From positions 1,876,501 through 1,940,500 of the forward strand of contig NZ_VFOV01000001.1 of assembly GCF_006716315.1 (NCBI RefSeq): DNA of 64,000 nt, written 5' to 3'. Within the stretch, counting starts at the first letter, position 1. Each line of letters begins with the position of its first letter. The position numbers and the translations under genes were made by a program. The notes under the pieces were generated by a model, which saw only the letters and a list, made by a program, of their open reading frames with translations, did not search any database and was not told where the DNA came from. Shown piece after piece: positions 58,299 to 64,000 of the stretch. Source of the DNA: Nocardioides albertanoniae. Lineage in GTDB: Bacteria > Actinomycetota > Actinomycetes > Propionibacteriales > Nocardioidaceae.

Positions 58299-59689
58299 CC
58301 GGGTCCGTCGTGACCGGGCAGACCTTCGCCGTCGAGAACCCCGCGACCCGCGAGGTCGTCGCCGAGGTCGCCGACGGCACCGCGCAGCACGCGATCGCCG
58401 CGGTCGACGCAGCCGCGGGGGCGCTCGCGCAGTGGTCGGCCCTGCCGCCACGGGCGCGCGCCGACCTGCTCGTGCGGGTGCGCGACCTGATGCTCCGCGA
58501 CGCCGACGAGCTCGCCGGCCTGATCGCGCGCGAGAACGGCAAGTCGCTCGCCGATGCGCGTGGCGAGGTCACCTACGCGGCGGAGTTCTTCCGCTGGTAT
58601 GCCGAGGAGGCCGTGCGGCCCCACGGCGACTTCGGACCGTCACCGGCAGGCGGCACCCGCACCATCGTCACCCACAGGCCGGTGGGCGTGGCCGCGCTCG
58701 TCACGCCGTGGAACTTCCCGGCCGCGATGGCCACCCGCAAGATCGCTCCGGCCCTCGCCGCGGGGTGCACGGTCGTGCTCAAGCCGGCCGCGGAGACGCC
58801 CCTGACTGCGCTCGCGCTGGCCCGGCTGATCAGCGAGGCGGGCGTCCCCGACGGTGTGGTCAACGTGGTGACCGGCCTGGACGCGCCCGGCATCGTCGGC
58901 GCCTGGCTCGCCGACGACCGGGTGCGCAAGATCTCTTTCACCGGCTCCACCGGCGTCGGCCGGGTGCTGCTGCGGCAGGCCGCCGACCGGATCGTCAACA
59001 CCTCGATGGAGCTCGGTGGCAACGCGCCGTTCGTGGTGACCTCGTCGGCCGACGTTGCCGCGGCGGTGGAGGGCGCGATGGTGGCGAAGTTTCGCAACGG
59101 GGGACAGGCCTGCACCGCGGCCAACCGGTTCTACGTCCACGCCGACGTGGCGGCGGAGTTCACCGCCCGCCTCGGTGCCGCGGTGGAGGCGCTCCGGGTC
59201 GGTCCGGCCGAGACGGGCAGCGACATCGGCCCGCTCATCTCCGCGAAGGCCCACGCCACGGTGTCCGGCCTCGTCGAGGACGCGGTGGCGGCGGGAGCCG
59301 AGATCGCCCACCGTGCCGAGGCTCCCGCCTCGGAGGGCTACTTCTACCCGCCGACCGTCCTCACCGGGGTCGCTCCCGGGTCGCCGTTGCTCCGCGAGGA
59401 GATCTTCGGCCCGGTGGCTCCGATCGTGGTCTGGGAGCACACCGACGAGCTCGTGGGCTCGGTCAACGACACCGAGCTCGGGCTGGCGGCGTACGTCTTC
59501 GGGGAGCTGGGGGAGGCGCTGCGGCTGGCCGAGCGGATCGATGCCGGCATGGTCGGGATCAACCGTGGTCTGGTCTCGGACCCGTCCGCGCCGTTCGGTG
59601 GCGTGAAGCAGAGCGGCATCGGGCGCGAGGGTGCGCGCGCAGGACTCGAGGAGTATCTCGAGACGCAGTATCTGAGCCTCGCCTGGTAG
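58295..59689 (+). CDS. gabD: Succinate-semialdehyde dehydrogenase (NAD(P)+)
   Basis: This 464-residue aldehyde dehydrogenase has catalytic Cys273 (NGGQACTAANRFYVH) and general base Glu239 (MELGGNAPFV), with the cofactor loop FTGSTGVGRVLL and the oxyanion motif TPWNFPAAMATRKIAPALAA. The C-terminal block PFGGVKQSGIGREG is typical of GabD-type enzymes. It should oxidise the semialdehyde made by the upstream aminotransferase to the dicarboxylic acid (succinate if the substrate is GABA). It is translationally coupled to gabT. Confidence 0.93.
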   Translation: MTGSVVTGQTFAVENPATREVVAEVADGTAQHAIAAVDAAAGALAQWSALPPRARADLLVRVRDLMLRDADELAGLIARENGKSLADARGEVTYAAEFFRWYAEEAVRPHGDFGPSPAGGTRTIVTHRPVGVAALVTPWNFPAAMATRKIAPALAAGCTVVLKPAAETPLTALALARLISEAGVPDGVVNVVTGLDAPGIVGAWLADDRVRKISFTGSTGVGRVLLRQAADRIVNTSMELGGNAPFVVTSSADVAAAVEGAMVAKFRNGGQACTAANRFYVHADVAAEFTARLGAAVEALRVGPAETGSDIGPLISAKAHATVSGLVEDAVAAGAEIAHRAEAPASEGYFYPPTVLTGVAPGSPLLREEIFGPVAPIVVWEHTDELVGSVNDTELGLAAYVFGELGEALRLAERIDAGMVGINRGLVSDPSAPFGGVKQSGIGREGARAGLEEYLETQYLSLAW

Positions 59690-59705
59690 CCCTGCGGTGA
59701 TTGGC

Positions 59706-59745
59706 GTGGCATGGGTCACGTCCAGCATGATGTGACCCATGCCAC
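59706..59745. terminator. 14-bp perfect inverted repeat after gabD
   Basis: gtggcatgggtcac (59706-59719) and gtgacccatgccac (59732-59745) pair perfectly with a 12-base loop, 16 bases after the gabD stop. It may end the gab operon or, since it lies before the oxidoreductase gene, serve as a double operator site. Confidence 0.6.
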
Positions 59746-59883
59746 CCGTGCACCCCACGAGTGGTTCCTCAGGGTCGCCCTCACCCGGGCGGTCCCGGCA
59801 AACCTTCCGGACCCCACCACCAGCAAGGTCCGGCAGATGAAGGAGTCACCCATGCCTGTTGTCATGCCCCTGGAGGTCGTCCG

Positions 59884-62800
59884 ATGACCGCCGTCTTCGA
59901 GCCCGGAACTGCCTTCGAGGCCTATGACCTGGCCGACCGTTACCGCGTCGGCGCCGGACCGGTCCTGCTCACCGGGATCCAGGCGATCGCGCGGATGCTC
60001 GTCGAGCAGCGCGAGCTGGATCGCCGCCGAGGCTTGCGCACCGGCACGTTCATCTCCGGCTACCCGGGCAGCCCGCTGGGCGGCCTCGACCAGCTCCTGC
60101 TGGGGCTCCCGAAGGAGATGGCCGACAACGACATCACCGTCGTCCCCGGCCTCAACGAGGAGCTCGCGGCCACCGCGGTCTGGGGCAGCCAGTCCTCGGT
60201 CACCCTCGACACCGAGCGCTTCGACGGCGTCACCGGCGTCTGGTACGGCAAGGGCCCCGGCGTCGACCGCGCGCTCGACGCGATGCGCCACGCCAACATG
60301 TACGGAGCCCACCCCAAGGGCGGCATGCTGATGCTGGTCGGCGACGACCCGGCCGCGAAGTCGTCCACCGTGCCCGCGGTCAGCGAGCGCACCCTGTCCT
60401 CGCTCGGCATCCCCGTGCTGTTCCCGCGCAACGCCTCCGAGATCGTCGAGTACGGGATGGAGGGCATCGCCCTCTCCCGTGCCACCGGCTGCGTGGTCGC
60501 GCTCAAGATCGTCGCCGACGTCGCCGACGGCGCCTGGGTGGTCAACCCGGAGATCGGTGTGCTCGACCCGGTCGCGCCGCAGATCGAGTGGGACGGCGTG
60601 CCCTACACCTACGAGCCGACGAAGATCGAGCTCTTCCCCGACCGCATCGTCGGTGCCGAGGCGAAGCTCTACGGCCCCCGGATGGCCTCGGTGAAGTCCT
60701 ACGCGGCGGAGAACAAGCTCAACCGCATCGAGGTCAAGGCGCCCAACGCCAAGGTCGGCATCGTCGCCTCGGGCTCGTGCTACGACTCGATGCGCCAGGG
60801 CCTCAAGGATCTCGGCCTCGACCACGACGACCTGATGGCAGCCGGCATCCGGGTGCTGCGGCTCGGGATGATGTGGCCGGTCGAGCCGACCATCGTCGAG
60901 ACCTTCGCCGAGGGCCTCGAGGAGATCGTGGTGGTGGAAGACAAGACCTCCTTCATCGAGCAGGGCGTCCGGGAGATCCTCTACGGCCGCCCCGACGCTC
61001 CGATGATCCTGGGCAAGAAGGACCGCGCCGGCGTGCCGCTGGTGCCGCTCGACGGTGAGCTGACCGCCGGCCGGCTGCTCGCGCCGCTGCGCCGTGCGCT
61101 GAAGGGCCGCGTCGAGCTGAAGTCCGCCGGCCCGTCGCGGATCGACCTCCCGCTGCTCTCGACCTCGCGCACGCCCTACTTCTGCAGCGGCTGCCCCCAT
61201 AACCGCTCGACCGCGCTCCCGGAGGGGAGCCTGGGTGGTGGCGGTATCGGCTGCCACACCCTGGTCACGGCCTCCCAGCGCGACGACAGCGCCGTCGTCG
61301 GCATCACCCAGATGGGTGGTGAGGGTTCGCAGTGGATCGGGCAGGCGCCCTACAGCCATGCCGAGCACATGTTCCAGAACGTCGGCGACGGCACCTTCTT
61401 CCACTCCGCCCAGCTGGCCATCCAGGCCTGTGTCGCCTCCGGCGTCAACATCACCTACAAGCTGCTGCACAACGACGTCGTCGCGATGACCGGTGCGCAG
61501 AAGCGCCAGGGTGAGGTGCAGATGGCGCAGCTGACCCACAAGCTGATGAACGAGGGCGTCAAGGCGATCATCGTGGTCGCCGACGAGCCGAAGCGCTACC
61601 GTCGCAGCCACTTCGCCGCCGGCGTACGTCTCTGGCACCGCGATCGCCTCGACGAGGCCCAACGCGAGCTGCGCGAGATCCCCGGCGTCACCGTGCTCAT
61701 CTACGACCAGCACTGCGCTGCCGACGCCCGTCGCCAGCGCAAGCGGGGCACGATCGAGGCCCGCAACACCCGCATCGTGATCAACGAGGCCGTCTGCGAG
61801 GGCTGCGGCGACTGCGGCGTGAAGTCCAACTGCCTCTCCGTGCAGCCGGTCGAGACCGAGCTGGGCCGCAAGACCCGCATCGACCAGACCTCGTGCAACA
61901 CCGACTACACCTGTGTCGAGGGCGAGTGCCCCTCGTTCATGGCCGTGGAGACCGACCCGACGGTGAAGACCGCCAAGAAGGAGACCCCGGCCCCGCCCGA
62001 GGTGGCCGACCCCGGCTACGCCGAGCTCGACCGCACCTTCGGTGTCTTCATGGCCGGCATCGGCGGCACCGGCATCGTCACCGTCAACCAGGTGCTCGCC
62101 ACTGCGGCGCTGCGTGCCGGGTTCGGCGTGGAGTCGCTCGACCAGGTCGGGATGAGCCAGAAGGCCGGCCCGGTGACCGCTCACCTGCGGTTCGGTCCGG
62201 GCGCGATCGAGCCGTCCAACCGGGTCACCCCGGGCTCGGCCGACGCCCTGCTCGGCTTCGACCTGCTCACCCTGGCCGAGGGCAAGAACCTCGCCTACGG
62301 CGACCCGTCGCACACCCGCGCGGTGGTCTCCACCAGCAAGACGCCGACCGGCCCGATGGTCTACGACAAGGATGTCGCCTACCCGGCCGACGACGAGCTG
62401 CTCGCCCGCGTCAACGGATCCTCGGCCTCGCTGCGTGCCTTCGACGCCCTCTCCGCGGCCGAGACCCTCTTCGGCAACACGGCGGCGGCCAACTTCCTGC
62501 TGGTCGGCGCCGCCTACCAGGCCGGGGCGCTCCCGATCCCCGCCGAGGCGGTCGAGGAGGCCATCGGCATCAACGGTGTCGCGGTCAAGGCAAACGTCGC
62601 CGCGTTCCGCTGGGGCCGTGCCTCGGTCGCAGCGCCGGAGGAGTTCGCCAAGGTCACCGGCACGGCCACCGCGCCGGTCGAGGAGATCGCAGTTCCGGCC
62701 CTCGACCAGGCCCGGTTCGACGGCGAGGTGCGTCGCCTCGCCGAGGTGCGCGCCCCGAAGCTCGTCGGCTTCCAGAACCAGCGCACCGCGCGCACCTACG

Positions 62801-63336
62801 TCGAGCTCGTCGACCGGATCTGGAGCGCCGAGCGTGCCGTCACCGACGAGACCCGCTTCTCCGAGGCCGTCGCCCGCTACCTGTTCAAGCTCACCGCCTA
62901 CAAGGACGAGTACGAGGTCGCCCGGCTGCTCACCGCGCCGGCAGCGCTCGACGGTGTCCGCTCCGAGGTGCAGGGCAAGATCAGCTTCAAGCTCTCCCCG
63001 CCGATCTTCGGGGCGATCCTGAAGGGCGGCAAGATGACCTTCGGCCCGCGATCCCACTTCATCCTCCGCCTCCTGGCGACGCTGAAGTTCCTTCGCGGCA
63101 CGTTGCTCGACCCCTTCGGCCACGCGCACGTACGCCGCACCGAGCGCGCCCTCGCAGCGCACTACTCGGCGCTGGTCACCGGCCTGGCCGCGGACCTCAC
63201 CGAGGAGACGTACGCCCGCGCGGTCCGCCTCGCGGAGCTCCCGGACATGGTCCGGGGCTACGAGAACGTGAAGATGCGCAACGTCACCGCCTACCGCGAG
63301 GCGCTCGCCGCCGAGGGTGTCGACCTCGACGTCTGA
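59884..63336 (+). CDS. Indolepyruvate:ferredoxin oxidoreductase-type enzyme, fused alpha-gamma
   Basis: The 1150-residue fused 2-oxoacid:acceptor oxidoreductase starts with a pyrimidine-binding domain (SGYPGSPLGGLDQLLLGLPK). The TPP-binding domain is the GGGGIGCHTLVTAS and VGITQMGGEGSQWIG region. An iron-sulfur centre lies at Cys638, Cys641, Cys644 and Cys650 (CEGCGDCGVKSNC). A C-terminal gamma/catalytic domain starts GVFMAGIGGTGIVTVNQVLA. ATG 59884 has a ggagg site. The enzyme decarboxylates aryl- or branched-chain 2-oxoacids to acyl-CoA, reducing a ferredoxin-like acceptor. It occurs widely in aerobic actinobacteria and proteobacteria. Its substrate here may be a transamination product of an aromatic amino acid. 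Confidence 0.95.
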   Translation: MTAVFEPGTAFEAYDLADRYRVGAGPVLLTGIQAIARMLVEQRELDRRRGLRTGTFISGYPGSPLGGLDQLLLGLPKEMADNDITVVPGLNEELAATAVWGSQSSVTLDTERFDGVTGVWYGKGPGVDRALDAMRHANMYGAHPKGGMLMLVGDDPAAKSSTVPAVSERTLSSLGIPVLFPRNASEIVEYGMEGIALSRATGCVVALKIVADVADGAWVVNPEIGVLDPVAPQIEWDGVPYTYEPTKIELFPDRIVGAEAKLYGPRMASVKSYAAENKLNRIEVKAPNAKVGIVASGSCYDSMRQGLKDLGLDHDDLMAAGIRVLRLGMMWPVEPTIVETFAEGLEEIVVVEDKTSFIEQGVREILYGRPDAPMILGKKDRAGVPLVPLDGELTAGRLLAPLRRALKGRVELKSAGPSRIDLPLLSTSRTPYFCSGCPHNRSTALPEGSLGGGGIGCHTLVTASQRDDSAVVGITQMGGEGSQWIGQAPYSHAEHMFQNVGDGTFFHSAQLAIQACVASGVNITYKLLHNDVVAMTGAQKRQGEVQMAQLTHKLMNEGVKAIIVVADEPKRYRRSHFAAGVRLWHRDRLDEAQRELREIPGVTVLIYDQHCAADARRQRKRGTIEARNTRIVINEAVCEGCGDCGVKSNCLSVQPVETELGRKTRIDQTSCNTDYTCVEGECPSFMAVETDPTVKTAKKETPAPPEVADPGYAELDRTFGVFMAGIGGTGIVTVNQVLATAALRAGFGVESLDQVGMSQKAGPVTAHLRFGPGAIEPSNRVTPGSADALLGFDLLTLAEGKNLAYGDPSHTRAVVSTSKTPTGPMVYDKDVAYPADDELLARVNGSSASLRAFDALSAAETLFGNTAAANFLLVGAAYQAGALPIPAEAVEEAIGINGVAVKANVAAFRWGRASVAAPEEFAKVTGTATAPVEEIAVPALDQARFDGEVRRLAEVRAPKLVGFQNQRTARTYVELVDRIWSAERAVTDETRFSEAVARYLFKLTAYKDEYEVARLLTAPAALDGVRSEVQGKISFKLSPPIFGAILKGGKMTFGPRSHFILRLLATLKFLRGTLLDPFGHAHVRRTERALAAHYSALVTGLAADLTEETYARAVRLAELPDMVRGYENVKMRNVTAYREALAAEGVDLDV

Positions 63337-63359
63337 GCAGCTCGAGCACGACCCAGCGG

Positions 63360-63399
63360 CCGGCGGGCACCACTAGAGAGTCTGGTGTGTGCCCGCCGG
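63360..63399. terminator. Bidirectional terminator
   Basis: ccggcgggcac (63360-63370) and gtgcccgccgg (63389-63399) pair over 11 bases, with a second inner pairing (cacca/tggtg). It lies after the oxidoreductase stop and includes the stop codon of the convergent membrane-protein gene. Confidence 0.78.
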
Positions 63400-63900
63400 T
63401 CCGTTGCCGAGACCGAAGGCAGCCGAGAGCCCCGACCGGGCGCCGGAGCTGTCGAGCGCGGCCTCGATGCGGCGTACGTTGCGGGCCGAGGGGTAGGCGA
63501 AGAAGCCCATCAGGGCCAGCGAGACGGCGCCGCCGATCACGTAGGTCATCAGCTGCCCCTCGCTGAGGGCGAACGCCAGCGCGAGGGAGACGAGGGCCAC
63601 CACCTCGCTGAGCGCCAGCCGCAGGAACATCGACGTCTGGTGCTTCTGCAGCCCCTCGACCGTTGCCTTCTCGGACGGGGTGCCGGGCGTGATCGGCGCG
63701 GCCCGGAAGCCGATCGAGGTGCACAGCAGGGCGACGGCCACCCCGGCCACCAGCTGCCCGCCGATCACGTACGCCGGCGGCAGGCTCAGGTCGGCCTCGG
63801 GCACGGTGAGCGCAATGACGACGCCCAGACCCACCACCACGGACATGAAGGTGAGCGCCAGGGTCTGTGCCGTGCGCGCCAGTGGAGAGGGTGTGCTCAT
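63373..63900 (-). CDS. Hypothetical membrane protein, four helices
   Basis: The 175-residue protein has four hydrophobic segments: LALTFMSVVVGLGVVIALTV, YVIGGQLVAGVAVALLCTSI, LALSEVVALVSLALAFALS, and LMTYVIGGAVSLALMGFFAY. A cytoplasmic loop lies between helices 2 and 3, and a Gly/Ala-rich tail ends the protein. ATG 63900 has an aagga site eight bases upstream and is preferred to 63954. I do not recognise the family. It is convergent with the oxidoreductase gene, sharing its terminator. Confidence 0.78.
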   Translation of the reverse strand: MSTPSPLARTAQTLALTFMSVVVGLGVVIALTVPEADLSLPPAYVIGGQLVAGVAVALLCTSIGFRAAPITPGTPSEKATVEGLQKHQTSMFLRLALSEVVALVSLALAFALSEGQLMTYVIGGAVSLALMGFFAYPSARNVRRIEAALDSSGARSGLSAAFGLGNGPAGTHQTL

Positions 63901-64000
63901 CAGGGGTCCTTCGAGGTCGGTGGTCTGAGGCACGGAATCTAGCGGAGCGCGCACGCGCTGTCAGCGAGCCGGCGCGATGACGCGCTGCCGGCCGGCGCTG

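Noticed and set aside
59716..63162. 1148-codon open frame on the minus strand opposite the oxidoreductase
   Set aside because: Antisense shadow produced by GC-rich third positions; the plus strand carries complete TPP, Fe-S and gamma domains.

Overview
The window is a contiguous piece of chromosome from a high-GC actinobacterium, most likely a member of the Nocardioidaceae (Nocardioides or a close relative). The support is the very GC-rich third codon positions, the glnA2-glnE-panB neighbourhood also found in mycobacteria, a mycobacterial-type glutamine-dependent NAD synthetase, an rnpB gene, an IdeR/DtxR-type iron box and many leaderless promoters. I see no phage, transposase, CRISPR array, tRNA or rRNA. 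Coding density is high, and intergenic gaps stay below about 300 bases.

Layout. (1) 1-6758: an aromatic-ring catabolic operon. It holds the 3' end of one FAD monooxygenase, DoxX, a SnoaL-like protein, a complete paralogous FAD monooxygenase, an FAH-family C-C hydrolase and an extradiol dioxygenase. A GntR regulator and an FMN reductase diverge from an AT-rich operator region. (2) 6771-15460: housekeeping genes, namely RNase P RNA (minus strand), a TPR protein, pterin carbinolamine dehydratase, a secreted PQQ-type sugar dehydrogenase, a channel-like membrane protein, an AbiEi/DUF559-like protein beside a long perfect hairpin, panB, two GNATs and nadE. (3) 15501-26364: a broken MerR gene, a SatD/DUF3307-like pair under three evenly spaced palindromes, the nitrogen genes glnA2, an amidotransferase and glnE, then an MHYT sensor, a methyltransferase-like protein, YbaK and a cold-shock protein. 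(4) 26647-36240: a GH13 glucosidase, a DUF1707 protein, an AEC transporter, an SGNH hydrolase, a very acidic Asp23-domain protein, a kinase-like protein, an LLM oxidoreductase and a purine permease.

(5) 36398-48828: a mannoside-use island. A secreted GH92 alpha-mannosidase and a LacI regulator diverge from two matching operators. They are followed by a secreted propeller/lectin-like protein, an Old Yellow Enzyme, a ROK regulator, a sugar ABC importer (binding protein plus two permeases, no ATPase) and an AGE-family epimerase suited to turning mannose into fructose. (6) 48836-50325: a LigB-type dioxygenase and its divergent MarR regulator. (7) 50365-55711: an iron-box-controlled siderophore importer with two binding proteins and one permease that carries an N-terminal RDD-like domain. 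(8) 56005-63900: a LysR regulator divergent from gabT-gabD, then a fused indolepyruvate:ferredoxin oxidoreductase and a small membrane protein.

The most unusual points are the 28-bp-spaced palindrome array in front of the SatD-like gene, short leaderless upstream ORFs in front of glnE and the AEC transporter, the RDD-FecCD fusion, the acidic Asp23 protein, the paired LacI operators, and a 23-bp perfect inverted repeat next to a DnaA-box-like 9-mer.
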